A stretch of DNA of 48,379 nucleotides from Desulfococcaceae bacterium HSG9 (GCA_030378005.1 JAUCGF010000115.1:1-48379); one strand, 5' to 3'; counted from the first letter of the stretch, positions 35,438 through 44,369 are shown. Program-made: numbers and translations. Notes: generated by a model not told the origin, from the sequence alone.

Positions 35438-36378
35438 ACGATCACCTTTTTAGTTTCAAGATTTGAAAAATTGTATGTGCCGAGACCGCTCTTTTGAGCC
35501 AATTCAATAAACCCGATTTTTTCCGGTTTCAATCCGAAAAGCATGGCGGCTCTGGCATCCGCAGCCACAGGATCATCACTTAAAATCAAGGTGTTTTTGG
35601 TCGTCACATAATCCGTGCTGCCGCCCGAAGGGCCGTTTTTAGTCATAATGCGGAGGGCGTCGATCAGGGTGACTTCAGGTTGGAAAAACTGCGCCAAATC
35701 GACTATGCTTTGATGGATGTCCTGATGAAGCGACGACCGGTTGCCATCCACCGCGCCGATCCAGTTTTTCATTCCCAGGGTCAGGATGCTAAGGGAGTGA
35801 TGTTTTGCCACCGGGAGGTTGATCACCTTGTCGGCTTCCACCAAAGGCGTGAACACCGGCTGTACATTCAGGCGATTGCCTTTTAATTTCATTTTTTTCA
35901 TTAAAGATGACCTGGGGAAAACCAGATCCGCTCCTGTTTCCTTAGCCGCTTTGCCGGCCCCGGTTATAGCGAAACAGCGTCTGGCATCGTGGATCGTGTT
36001 ATCGACGATCCGCACCCGACTGGCTCCGGCTTCCTGACACAGCTTGATGACGGCTGTAAGCACTTCGGGATTTGTTGTGGCCGCAAAACGCGGATGCCTG
36101 GCCCAGGATATGTTCGGCTTGATCGCGACCACATCCCCGCGGGAAACAAATCGTTGGATTCCCCCGGCGGCGTCAAACACCTTTTTGGTAAGCTCTTTCA
36201 CGGAAAATCCGTCTGTCTGGCCGACGCCCTCGACAATGAATCGTTTGTCAGTCGCCGCCCAAGTATCGGACGTCGTGAATGATGGCAATCGGACCGTTCC
36301 GGCAAGCGTAACGCATCCGGACCATCTCAAAATTCTTTGAATTGACTCTCTGCGTGTAACAGGTTTATCGAATTTCAT
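35434..36378 (-). CDS. DUF362 protein with Tat-like signal
   Basis: 314 residues from the ATG at 36378 (GAGGT upstream, MKFDKPVTRRESIQRILR start). The frame continues 30 codons further up, but that part is encoded by the palindromic repeat at 36432-36517 and is not protein. A Tat-like TRRESIQRIL and hydrophobic stretch lead into a DUF362 domain: VAIKPNISWARHPRFAATTN, RIVDNTIHDARRCFAITGAG, INLPVAKHHSLSILTLGMKN and DDPVAADARAAMLFGL. DUF362 proteins often sit with ferredoxins in anaerobes; function is not established. Stop overlaps the next gene start. Confidence 0.88.
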   Translation of the reverse strand: MKFDKPVTRRESIQRILRWSGCVTLAGTVRLPSFTTSDTWAATDKRFIVEGVGQTDGFSVKELTKKVFDAAGGIQRFVSRGDVVAIKPNISWARHPRFAATTNPEVLTAVIKLCQEAGASRVRIVDNTIHDARRCFAITGAGKAAKETGADLVFPRSSLMKKMKLKGNRLNVQPVFTPLVEADKVINLPVAKHHSLSILTLGMKNWIGAVDGNRSSLHQDIHQSIVDLAQFFQPEVTLIDALRIMTKNGPSGGSTDYVTTKNTLILSDDPVAADARAAMLFGLKPEKIGFIELAQKSGLGTYNFSNLETKKVIV

Positions 36379-36431
36379 AATATTTACCTCAGAATGTTTG
36401 TCGGTTTGCATTAAATAAACTACCCATTTTA

Positions 36432-36517
36432 GGCAGTAGGTCAGGTTAGCGATAGCGTAACCCGACAATATTGCCTGTTGATGTCGGGTTACGCTATCGC
36501 TAACCCGACCTACTGCT
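36432..36517. repeat. GTAGGTCAGGTTAGCG palindromic repeat
   Basis: Two 36-base arms (36432-36467 and 36482-36517) pair with only about two mismatches around a 14-base loop; key words are GTAGGTCAGGTTAGCGATAG and its complement. It lies between the two DUF362 genes and gives a spurious N-terminal extension to the downstream one. It could slow or stop transcription in the redox operon. Confidence 0.9.
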
Positions 36518-36522
36518 AAATT

Positions 36523-37404
36523 TTACAGCAACAATTCCTTCTCCCAACCGTAATGCTCAATTTTTATCTCTTCCATTTTACTCGTTCCCAATCCGTAAAC
36601 TTTATCAGCTGCCTCCACACAGATAGGCGGCGGAGACAGGGGCCACGGTTCACCTCTCAAAGCTTTTCTTTTTTCTGTTATGATTTTTACACACACCGTT
36701 TCCACTGCAACCGGATCTGTCCCTGCGACCAGCCCGTTATAAGCCCATTGGTATCTCGGATCGGGCTGAGGTCCTTTATCACAGAGAGGGTAAAGCGAAT
36801 CTACAAGAACGAGTTTGGTTTTTCCTTTGACAAAAGGAAGATTCCATATCTCGCCTAATTTAGCACTGTTTCCTTTGTGATAACTGTCGGGACTGCCGGA
36901 AAACATAATATAATCTTTGAGTACCGTTCCGATTCCTGTGAGCCAATGTGCCTTGAGAGCCGGAAGAGCGATCAGGGCGGTGCATTTTTCAGGATACCGA
37001 GGGCCTCCTTGGGCATCTATTATTTTATCTTTCGGAATTCCGGCATTTACCAATGAGCTTTTGACAGCGGTAACGACTTCATCATGGGTCTGATTCAAAT
37101 GATCGGTGGGAACCAATCCGATCACGTCATCCGGTTTGACAAGGCTTAACCAAGCTTCTTTGGGATTGTTTTTCCCGGTAACTTTGCTCAAGGTCAGTTC
37201 AAGCATTTTGTTCAAAGCTTTACTGTTCACTTTGTTTGAAGCATCCAAGGCGCTTTTGTCGCGCACCACGGTCACTAAACTTGAACCCGCCGCTTTTGCT
37301 TCAGATACAGGCCAATTGAAACCCAACACAGAAGCGCCGATAGTCGCTCCGAGGGTTCCTCGCATAAAGTCTCTTCTTGTTATCACAGTTTTTTTATTTT
37401 GCAT
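36523..37404 (-). CDS. DUF362 protein with Tat signal, second copy
   Basis: 293 residues with a clear Tat signal: TRRDFMRGTLGATIGASVLG (9-28) and cleavage near SEAKA. The rest has DUF362 features (KPDDVIGLVPTDHLNQTHDE, TALIALPALKAHWLTGIG, LKDYIMFSG, GLVAGTDPVAVETVCVKII). It is diverged from the next DUF362 gene, so the pair is not a recent duplication. GGAGG lies 7-8 bases before the ATG. It follows the AOR-family gene by 73 bases in the same direction and is likely part of the same transcript. Confidence 0.82.
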   Translation of the reverse strand: MQNKKTVITRRDFMRGTLGATIGASVLGFNWPVSEAKAAGSSLVTVVRDKSALDASNKVNSKALNKMLELTLSKVTGKNNPKEAWLSLVKPDDVIGLVPTDHLNQTHDEVVTAVKSSLVNAGIPKDKIIDAQGGPRYPEKCTALIALPALKAHWLTGIGTVLKDYIMFSGSPDSYHKGNSAKLGEIWNLPFVKGKTKLVLVDSLYPLCDKGPQPDPRYQWAYNGLVAGTDPVAVETVCVKIITEKRKALRGEPWPLSPPPICVEAADKVYGLGTSKMEEIKIEHYGWEKELLL

Positions 37405-37477
37405 GATTTCCTCCTAAATTCGTTTGATTTTTATTAATGATCGCCATGGTCGATTTTTTGTCCCTGATCCAATCAAG

Positions 37478-39265
37478 TTATGCTTGAACGAAATTCAATC
37501 CCAATTCTTCTAACCGAGCCTTTGTGGGATTGCCTTTTTTGTCCCAGCCTCGATCTGCGTAATATTTGTCAAGGAGCTTTTCAGTCTCATCCTCTTTTAA
37601 AATCCCGCCCTTGGCCACGCCCTTGGTGAGGGCTTCCTTGTACATTCGCGGCGGAACGGTGTCGTCTTCCCGGGAAAATCCGTTGGCTATATTGAAACTC
37701 CGCTCCAGGGTGTAGATTCGCTCTGCCGCTTTTTTGTAATCATCCATGGTGAGTTTATAACCCGTGGCCGCGTTCAGGAGATCCTTGAGGGATTCGGGTT
37801 TCATTCCCGCGATTTGCGGAAAAAGACATACCCCGATCGAATCGTTTATCACACGGATGTTCTGGGTGCCGATATCAGAGCCCGTGAGGTGATCACCGCC
37901 GCGGTTGGCGGTCATATATGTGGTTTCATAATTCTTCATGGATCGTACATTCCAAGCGGCCCATGCCTGGCCCTTGGTTTCGATGGCAAAGTGTTCGCAT
38001 TCCTTGCCCCAGGCTTTCACAAGGGCCCTGAGATTTTGGCCGAGAAGTTTTCCGCAACCCTCGCCGTAGGCAACCTTTTTTTGAAGAGCGAGCATGGCGT
38101 CAACATCCCCCCATTTCAATTCAATGCCGTCCAGATCGGATGCCTTGATAATACCCTTTTCATAGGCTTCCATGCAAAAACCGAGGATATTGCCCATGGA
38201 AATGAAACAAATACCATAGTCATCAGACGCCGCGGTGTTGGCGATCCACCCGTAAAAGTCCTTGACATCGCAGTTGGCGCTCATCATGGCACCTTCATAT
38301 TCGGGGCCGTCATGGGTCATGCCGGAGAAACGGCCTGACCTGATCACGCCCCGGTTCAAACAGGCAATCGGGCACATGTAACAGCCGGTGTCGCCGACCC
38401 ATAATTTTCTATATGCTGTTTCCGCGCTCATCAAATCCGCATGTTCATAAGTGCCTTCCTGATAATTACGGACCGCCTCGGTGCCCCAGTCACTGGAAGC
38501 GGATAGCATCATGGCTGTCCCATACTTTCGCCATTGCTCTATGCCGCTGCTTGACAGCAATTCGGTCCAGGCGTGTTTGTTGGCCTTTTCCCAAGCCTTC
38601 TTATCATGAATACCAATTGCGTTGGTTCCCCTGACGGAGATAAACTTGAGCTTCTTAGATCCCATGACCGCGCCGGCACCGCCCCGGCCCGAGGCCCGGT
38701 GAATTTCGTGCATAATACTGGCATAGCGAACCAGATTTTCGCCGGCCGGTCCGATACTGACACTTTTATAAAGCCGCCCCAGGTCCTTGTCCAGGGCAAC
38801 CTGAAGGTCATAAGTACGCATTCCCCAATACTTTTCAGCCGGCACGATTTTCACTTTTTCATTCTCAATCACGATACCCACCGGACTTGTGGCCGCCCCT
38901 GTGACGATCAATGCGTCATATCCGGCAAACTTCAGCTCCGGCGTCCAGCGTCCGCCCACACTGGAATGGAGGATGCCAGTGGCATCCGGGTTACTCTTGG
39001 GGAAAGTGGAGGCCGAGCGGGTCACAATGGTCAATCGGCCGGTGGACGGCGCGGGAAGACCGTTTAACGGGCCGGAAATAAAACATATCGGGGTATCGGG
39101 GTCAAGGTACCCCGCGCCCGGTTTTGCCCGGTCCCACATCCATTTGACACCCAGACCCCTGCCGCCGATGAACATTTCCAGTTCCTTCGTATCCAGTGGG
39201 GTCTCTTTTATTTTTTTCGTGGTCAGATCGACCTCGAGAATTTTACCTGCATAGCCTTTAAACAT
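37478..39265 (-). CDS. Aldehyde:ferredoxin oxidoreductase (AOR) family protein
   Basis: 595 residues. N-terminal AOR domain with MFIGGRGLGVKWMWDRAKPG, SGPLNGLPAPSTGRLTIVTR and GPAGENLVRYASIMHEIHRA, GRGGAGAVMGSKKLK; the 4Fe-4S ligands lie in TGCYMCPIACLNRG and, distally, SIGVCLFPQI. This matches tungsten-pterin enzymes that oxidise aldehydes or reduce carboxylic acids with ferredoxin, and also relatives such as the BamB subunit of benzoyl-CoA reductases. The substrate is unknown. AGGAGG precedes the ATG. No export signal is visible, although the ferredoxin gene just upstream (35 bases) has a Tat signal. Confidence 0.93.
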   Translation of the reverse strand: MFKGYAGKILEVDLTTKKIKETPLDTKELEMFIGGRGLGVKWMWDRAKPGAGYLDPDTPICFISGPLNGLPAPSTGRLTIVTRSASTFPKSNPDATGILHSSVGGRWTPELKFAGYDALIVTGAATSPVGIVIENEKVKIVPAEKYWGMRTYDLQVALDKDLGRLYKSVSIGPAGENLVRYASIMHEIHRASGRGGAGAVMGSKKLKFISVRGTNAIGIHDKKAWEKANKHAWTELLSSSGIEQWRKYGTAMMLSASSDWGTEAVRNYQEGTYEHADLMSAETAYRKLWVGDTGCYMCPIACLNRGVIRSGRFSGMTHDGPEYEGAMMSANCDVKDFYGWIANTAASDDYGICFISMGNILGFCMEAYEKGIIKASDLDGIELKWGDVDAMLALQKKVAYGEGCGKLLGQNLRALVKAWGKECEHFAIETKGQAWAAWNVRSMKNYETTYMTANRGGDHLTGSDIGTQNIRVINDSIGVCLFPQIAGMKPESLKDLLNAATGYKLTMDDYKKAAERIYTLERSFNIANGFSREDDTVPPRMYKEALTKGVAKGGILKEDETEKLLDKYYADRGWDKKGNPTKARLEELGLNFVQA

Positions 39266-39300
39266 GTTTTCCTCCTTTTTCTAAAGCGGTGATGATCCGT

Positions 39301-40044
39301 TTATTTAAAATTGTCCATAACAGTTTTATATCCGCCGTAAATCGATTCAATGGCTTCCTTTGCCATGACGTCGGCATTCCTGGACGCATATTTCCCATCG
39401 GTTGTCCGCGGGAATAGCGAAAGGGCGTTCTGCGGACATTTTTTAACGCAATCTCCGCAAAGGAGGCAGAAGCCATCCGGGGTTTCATCCTCGTTCAACC
39501 TGAGATTTCCATTTCTTTCGGATTCGCAGGCTTCGACGCATTGGTTGCAGTTTTCACATCTTTCCGTGTCAACGGCCAGGGCTTTTGTTTCAGGGTGTTC
39601 AAAAAGGGCTTTTCTGCCCTCCTTGTCGGGTTCCACGGGGCAAGCTTCGATGCAGGGGCGATCTCCGCATTGCTGGCAAACAACACCGATAAACACAGTC
39701 GGTTGATAGGTATAAATTTTGATACGGGACTTGAAAGGATTGACTTCTCCATGATTTTTCATAGCACAGGCAACTTCACAGACCCGGCAGCCCGCACATT
39801 TGCGCGGATCATGTGAAATACGTCCGCCAATTACTTTTTCGCCCCGAATAGACGGTTTCATTGCAAACACATCAATGTCAACAGCCTTTGCCTGCCCGGG
39901 CATTATAGGCGACAAAGCGACTGCGCCCGCTCCGACGGCCATTCCCTTTAAAAAATCCCGCCGGTTCGGAGTCCTGAATTTTTTCTCGGGCGCCGTTTCC
40001 TCCGCAGGAACATCGTTATGTAACTTTTTGTTTGGATCAAACAC
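39301..40044 (-). CDS. Tat-exported four-cluster ferredoxin-like subunit
   Basis: 247 residues, GTG start with GGAGG upstream. Tat signal NRRDFLKGMAVGAGAVALSP (27-46) with cleavage near GQAKA, then ferredoxin motifs of the DmsB/HybA kind: CAGCRVCEVACAM, CQQCGDRPCIEACP, CENCNQCVEAC and CLLCGDCVKKCP. It is the likely electron partner of the AOR-family enzyme downstream. If the enzyme has no signal of its own, it may be carried out by this subunit or the signal may serve as a membrane anchor; the sequence does not decide. Confidence 0.9.
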   Translation of the reverse strand: MFDPNKKLHNDVPAEETAPEKKFRTPNRRDFLKGMAVGAGAVALSPIMPGQAKAVDIDVFAMKPSIRGEKVIGGRISHDPRKCAGCRVCEVACAMKNHGEVNPFKSRIKIYTYQPTVFIGVVCQQCGDRPCIEACPVEPDKEGRKALFEHPETKALAVDTERCENCNQCVEACESERNGNLRLNEDETPDGFCLLCGDCVKKCPQNALSLFPRTTDGKYASRNADVMAKEAIESIYGGYKTVMDNFK

Positions 40045-40147
40045 GGTTACACCTCCTTTAAATTAATGGTAAAATTTCTATCATTGGGTTACAGCTCTTT
40101 TGAATAAATTTGTCCATTCGTGAAACATAAAATTTCTGAAAAATGAA

Positions 40148-40175
40148 ACGTGACGCGTGAATTCACGCTTCACGT
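40148..40175 (-). terminator. Palindrome, possible terminator of the DUF6599-like gene
   Basis: A 28-base near-perfect palindrome centred on GCGTGAATTCACGC with outer ACGTGA arms. On the minus strand it lies 6 bases after the stop of the DUF6599-like gene and is followed by TTTCATTTTT, a fair T-rich tail. It could end that transcript and separate it from the ferredoxin-AOR operon. Confidence 0.55.
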
Positions 40176-40181
40176 ATTTCC

Positions 40182-41177
40182 TTATCTTTTATGATTCCCC
40201 TCTAAATTAACTTCATTTTTGTTAATGATCGTCCTAGCCGATTTCCGGTCAGGGCATTTAAAAACAATGACTGCATAATTATCAATCAATTTATAGCCTG
40301 TCCATCCATCCTCTATTTTAAACAGGCTCAGGTTTTTTGCGGACGAATCCTCTATAATTTCTTTTTTATGGTCAGGTAGATAAGCGTCATGAAAATGATT
40401 TAAAGCTTTGAATGCACGCGCACGATTCTCATATTTCACCAACAGAAACTGACTGCGTATCGGCTCTTTGGCGGCAACTTGTTCATAAGAAGCGATTACA
40501 GCTTCGGCAGAAAGATCGAAATCCAGAATATTCGCATGACTGAGATAATAAACAGAGTTTAATGCCAGGTGAGAACGGAAAAAACTCTGCCGGTCTCTAC
40601 GCAATTTCCAGCCGGAATCGACATCCGGGGCAAGAAATTTCAATAATTCCGGCTCCGGAGAATTCTTTCGGTCAGCGGTAACAGCCTTGCCCAAGTCTAA
40701 CACGGCCTGTTTTGAGGCAGGGGTTTCATGGGAAGCCATGATCCGAATATAAAGGTTATCTGACCATACACGCAGCAAGCCGGCACCGTATAAAGCTTTG
40801 GGCAAGCGGTCAGATGATTTTGCAGGCAAGCCGTCAAAGGATACGGGTTCACCGCCCCAATCAAGGGAAAGCAAACCGAAGGCATCATCGGATGTTTCCA
40901 TAAAATACAGTTCCACCAAGATATTTTCCTGATTTTCTGACGTATAATCGAATACTTCAAGATGATCGAAACGATAGCCCAGATAGAGTTCGCCGGCTCC
41001 GTTCATATATTTGAAAATATTGTCAGAATTGATTATTTCTGGAGATTCGGGTCTGGTCCAGGCGCCAATCGTTCTTGGCAGATAATTCGGTTTCATTTGG
41101 GCATCGACTCCTTCATGGGTTGCAAAGGCCATAACGATTGTTAAACAGATTAAAACGATTTTTAAAAAACACTTCAT
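40182..41177 (-). CDS. DUF6599-like secreted protein
   Basis: 331 residues from the ATG at 41177 (GAGAG upstream; the TTG 12 bases earlier is part of that ribosome-binding region). Signal peptide about 1-26 (MKCFLKIVLICLTIVMAFAT). The mature part begins PRTIGAWTRPESPEIINSDN, then IFKYMNGAGELYLGYRFDHL and FMETSDDAFGLLSLDWGGEP, a pattern I associate with DUF6599 proteins found beside DUF362 and ferredoxin genes in Deltaproteobacteria. Function unknown. It is just upstream of the ferredoxin-AOR operon. Confidence 0.7.
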   Translation of the reverse strand: MKCFLKIVLICLTIVMAFATHEGVDAQMKPNYLPRTIGAWTRPESPEIINSDNIFKYMNGAGELYLGYRFDHLEVFDYTSENQENILVELYFMETSDDAFGLLSLDWGGEPVSFDGLPAKSSDRLPKALYGAGLLRVWSDNLYIRIMASHETPASKQAVLDLGKAVTADRKNSPEPELLKFLAPDVDSGWKLRRDRQSFFRSHLALNSVYYLSHANILDFDLSAEAVIASYEQVAAKEPIRSQFLLVKYENRARAFKALNHFHDAYLPDHKKEIIEDSSAKNLSLFKIEDGWTGYKLIDNYAVIVFKCPDRKSARTIINKNEVNLEGNHKR

Positions 41178-41246
41178 TATTTCTCTCAATAATTATCTTT
41201 CAAAAGACAAGTGAAATGGGCTGATTCTTTTTGTGACTTCCCTTAT

Positions 41247-41337
41247 AAGTACTTGGCCATAAGTTTCCCGGTATTAGACATCCGAGGCTTCCAAAACCTC
41301 GGAGGTCTTCGGTATAAAAACTTTTGTCCGGGTACTT
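41247..41337. repeat. 91-bp palindromic repeat, copy B
   Basis: Same length as and ungapped with 23245-23335. Outer arms AAGTACTTGGCCATAAGTTT and the complement of AAACTTTTGTCCGGGTACTT match at 16 of 20 positions; the centre has CCGAGG and CCTCGG arms around TTCCAAAA. It is located upstream of the DUF6599-like gene, between it and the monooxygenase gene. Confidence 0.8.
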
Positions 41338-41358
41338 AGTTCATGGTCGAATCAATTG

Positions 41359-41664
41359 TTATGCTTCTACCAGGACTTTAAGTGACACTTTATCAACAAT
41401 ATCCTTAACATTTTCTTTATATGCAAGCATATGCGGTGCTGACAGATGTGCCTGTAAATCCTCTAAGCTATTCCACTTCTCAATTAGTGTTACAACATTA
41501 CTATTCAACTCCTGAGGAGGTAAACCTGTGGGGACGTCAATAGTTGGTAAATATTCTATACATCCCTTCTCTTCAAGAACATTTGGGATATTAGATTTGA
41601 AAATCTTGATAAATTCTGACAACCGACCTTCATTAATATGTATTGATGCAATTACATTAATCAT
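41359..41664 (-). CDS. Antibiotic biosynthesis monooxygenase (ABM) family protein
   Basis: 101 residues, one ABM ferredoxin-like domain: INVIASIHINEGRLSEFIKI at the start, CIEYLPTIDV, VVTLIEKWNSLEDLQAHLSA and PHMLAYKENVKDIVDK. Such small cofactor-free proteins oxidise quinols or act in quinone detoxification (YgiN-like). An AAGGA lies before the ATG. It precedes the flavin oxidoreductase and quinone reductase-like genes only in position; each has its own spacing. Confidence 0.85.
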   Translation of the reverse strand: MINVIASIHINEGRLSEFIKIFKSNIPNVLEEKGCIEYLPTIDVPTGLPPQELNSNVVTLIEKWNSLEDLQAHLSAPHMLAYKENVKDIVDKVSLKVLVEA

Positions 41665-41718
41665 TTTCTGTTTTCCTTAACAGTGCAATTTCAGATTACG
41701 TTCTCTTCAGTTTAGGTT

Positions 41719-42843
41719 CTATCTGCCTTTTGCTGCCTTTTCCCGCAATTTTTTTTCAATCACACAATAAATGCCGCCTTCTTCGAGACCGGGTGTGAAA
41801 CAACTGTTGCATGAAATACATTTTGCCGAATCGCGTTCGCCTTTCATCCAACGGTCAGGAAGGCCAGGTTCTCTGATCAGCGGTCTGGACATGGAAATGT
41901 AATCCATGCCGTCATCCTTGACAACTTTTTCGGCAATATCATAAGATCGGAAGCCGCCAACGACCATCACCGGACATCCGACCGCTGATTTGATTTTGCA
42001 CGCTAAATCCAGGTTATATGCCTCCCTTTCCGGTTTGGTGATCTTGCTGCGCGCCGGACCATTATCGCCGGATGCCGGAGTGCCGGCGGAGACCTCAATG
42101 GCATCAATGCCTGCTTCGGCCAGTTTTTGGGCGGCATAAACCGCATCATCGATTTCAAGTCCGCCATCAAGATTGTCCGATGCGTTCAGCTTGATAAGCA
42201 CAGGATAATCGGCACCTGTCGTCTCCCGTACTGTTTCATAAACTTCAAACAGAAACCGGCATCGATTTTCCAGACTTCCGCCATATTCATCTGTTCGACA
42301 GTTGGTTAAAGGAGAAAGAAACTGGTTAATTAAAAAGCCATGAGCGCCATGCAATTGCACGGCATCAAAACCCCACTCTTTGGCCCGTCGCGCCCCTTCT
42401 CCGAACGCTGTGACAATATCACTGATTTCATCTTTGGAAAGCTCGGCCGGCATTTCCGGAAATTGGTCAGCTTTAATTGCAGACGGTGCAAGGGGTTGCC
42501 GGCCGGCGGTTTTCGCATCTGTTTGTCCGCCGACATGGACTATTTGAAGAGCGACTTTGCCGCCGGCATCGTGGACAGCTTGAGTTAACTTTTCATAATC
42601 ACCCGCAAATGCGTCAGTGTGAATGCCCATTTTGCCGGGCAATCCCTTACCTTCCGGCCGGACGAATGTATAACCCGAAATAATCAGGCCGATACCGCCT
42701 TGTGCCAGATCCCGATACCATTGGATCGTTTTTTCAGTGGGTCTGCCGTCTTGTTCGCACATCCCCTCCCAAGTGGCTGAACGAACGAGGCGGTTTTGTA
42801 AGGTCATGTTGTTGATCGTTGTCGAGTCGAATAAATTTGTCAT
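41719..42843 (-). CDS. NADH:flavin oxidoreductase, old yellow enzyme family
   Basis: 374 residues, a TIM barrel of the OYE family: NRLVRSATWEGMCEQDGRPT at the N-terminus, LIISGYTFVRPEGKG, ALQIVHVGGQT, DAVQLHGAHGFLINQFLSP, NCRTDEYGGSLENRCRFL and VMVVGGFRSY. The C-terminus has CISCNSCFTPG but lacks the full second half found in 2,4-dienoyl-CoA reductase-type enzymes, so it is a short OYE. It reduces activated double bonds using FMN and NAD(P)H. AGGAGG precedes the ATG. Same direction as the ABM gene, 54 bases apart. Confidence 0.92.
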   Translation of the reverse strand: MTNLFDSTTINNMTLQNRLVRSATWEGMCEQDGRPTEKTIQWYRDLAQGGIGLIISGYTFVRPEGKGLPGKMGIHTDAFAGDYEKLTQAVHDAGGKVALQIVHVGGQTDAKTAGRQPLAPSAIKADQFPEMPAELSKDEISDIVTAFGEGARRAKEWGFDAVQLHGAHGFLINQFLSPLTNCRTDEYGGSLENRCRFLFEVYETVRETTGADYPVLIKLNASDNLDGGLEIDDAVYAAQKLAEAGIDAIEVSAGTPASGDNGPARSKITKPEREAYNLDLACKIKSAVGCPVMVVGGFRSYDIAEKVVKDDGMDYISMSRPLIREPGLPDRWMKGERDSAKCISCNSCFTPGLEEGGIYCVIEKKLREKAAKGR

Positions 42844-42981
42844 AATACTCCTCCTGTAAAAATAAAAAGGCGGGAACCTATTTCCTTTCTTTTTATTTTA
42901 TCATATTGGTTTTAGGCTTCTTGTTTGCATTCGAGAAGTTTGTGATTTTTATGAAATTCATACACCTTGTTGATGCGATTG

Positions 42982-43587
42982 TCAGGAGGTTTTTGTATTA
43001 AAAACGCTATCCCAATATTGTTTTAATCGTTTTATATCATTTTCCACGTCTGCATTTTTCATCACATCATAGCAGGAAAATGAAGGCAGAATTTCCGCTC
43101 CGCAAAATTTATAAACACTTGTAATGGCAATAAACACGTCGTCAACCGTTTTACCTTCGAACAGATTTTGAGATTTATTTCCAAAGGCTTCTTCAGGTGC
43201 ATTCCAGGTTAATGATAACATATATTTTTTACCTTGCATTTTTCCGCCGGTTCCATATTGCCTGTCAGGGTCTTTGCGTGTTCTTCCATCATCAATTAAT
43301 AAGCTTTGTTGAACAAGGCCGGCTGTAAATACTTCATCAATATATTTTTTATAAATCCACGGAGCACCGAACCAATAAACCGGTGATTGGGTGATGATAA
43401 TATCCGCCCAAAGGTGCTTTTCCACTTCTTCGTTAATATCATAGCCCTTCTCAATATATGTCAGTTTCACCTCACAACCTTTGGCCTCAAGCTCTTCTTG
43501 CATGACATCAGCCATAGTTTTGTTGAGCTTACCTTCGGAAAAACCTTCATAAAATTGATGCGCGTTGATTAATAATACTTTCTTCAT
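42982..43587 (-). CDS. NAD(P)H-dependent flavodoxin-fold oxidoreductase (MdaB-like)
   Basis: 201 residues from the ATG at 43587, chosen because GGAGG lies 6-7 bases upstream (the TTG 12 bases earlier overlaps that site). Flavodoxin-like fold of the quinone reductase type: VLLINAHQFYEGFSEGKLNK, LWADIIITQSPVYWFGAPWI, YKKYIDEVFTAG and KKYMLSLTWNAPEEAFGN, close to the MdaB quinone reductase pattern. It probably reduces quinones by two electrons with FAD or FMN. It follows the amidotransferase gene by 47 bases. Confidence 0.88.
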   Translation of the reverse strand: MKKVLLINAHQFYEGFSEGKLNKTMADVMQEELEAKGCEVKLTYIEKGYDINEEVEKHLWADIIITQSPVYWFGAPWIYKKYIDEVFTAGLVQQSLLIDDGRTRKDPDRQYGTGGKMQGKKYMLSLTWNAPEEAFGNKSQNLFEGKTVDDVFIAITSVYKFCGAEILPSFSCYDVMKNADVENDIKRLKQYWDSVFNTKTS

Positions 43588-43634
43588 AAATACCTCCAAG
43601 TTAAAAAATAACGTTAAAAGTTTGATACAAAAAT

Positions 43635-44369
43635 TTATTTTAGCTTAATCAGTTTCCTTTTTTCGACAATACGTGCAAAATTCCTGAGCGCTTTAGCTGC
43701 GACAGGCGTTTCTATAACCGAATTCAGAAGTTCAGAAACATCCATCCCCGCTGACTCAAGTTCATCGGTCTGTTCTTTGATGTAGGAGCGCATGATGCCG
43801 GCATTAAATTCCGGATGAAACTGCACTCCCCAAGCGCAATCGCCAAGACGAAAGGCGTGATTGGGTTCATAATTGTTAGCCGCCAGTCGTATGGCGTCAG
43901 GAGGCAGGCGCTGCACTGTCTGCGAATGTGTGGCATGAACTGAAAATGATTGGGGAAGCTGCTGAAACAGGGCATCATCACCACATTCAGGAAGAAGGTG
44001 AATTGCGACAGTGCCGATTTCCTGGCCTCGCGGGCAGTCTCCAACCAGGCCGCCCGCGGCTTGCGCAATGAGTTGGTGCCCATAGCAGATGCCGAAAAGC
44101 GGGGTGCGGGCTTCCAGCAGCGACACTATCCATTTTTCCAGTTTGACACTCCATGGCAGGTTATCCGTCACCCATGAGTGCGATCCCGTTATAACGACGC
44201 CCGCGCATTCTGTTGCGGCCGGAAGCGGCATGTCATGTTTGGCGTCGAATATACAGATTTCGACGTCTGCCGCTCCAAGCGCATCTGCGGTCCACTTTTC
44301 AAAGTCGCCAAAATGTTTTGCTGTGGCGGGAAACGTGGAGCCAGTTTTGATTATAAACAGTTTTTTCAT
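43635..44369 (-). CDS. Class I glutamine amidotransferase-like protein
   Basis: 244 residues, GATase1 fold with catalytic Cys in LFGICYGHQLIAQAAGG and His-x-Glu in WGVQFHPEFNAG; GVVITGSHSWVTDNLPW is the oxyanion strand. Stand-alone proteins of this kind (GuaA N-terminal-like, YfeJ type) hydrolyse glutamine or gamma-glutamyl compounds. The full triad is present. The ATG overlaps the end of a broken frame (44366-44478), so its original upstream region has been changed. C-terminal 50 residues are extra and helical. Confidence 0.88.
   Translation of the reverse strand: MKKLFIIKTGSTFPATAKHFGDFEKWTADALGAADVEICIFDAKHDMPLPAATECAGVVITGSHSWVTDNLPWSVKLEKWIVSLLEARTPLFGICYGHQLIAQAAGGLVGDCPRGQEIGTVAIHLLPECGDDALFQQLPQSFSVHATHSQTVQRLPPDAIRLAANNYEPNHAFRLGDCAWGVQFHPEFNAGIMRSYIKEQTDELESAGMDVSELLNSVIETPVAAKALRNFARIVEKRKLIKLK

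Noticed and set aside
36379..36468. N-terminal extension of the DUF362 protein (MSGYAIANLTYCLKW...)
   Set aside because: It is encoded by the palindromic repeat, lies upstream of the ribosome-binding site and Tat-like signal, and has no family content.
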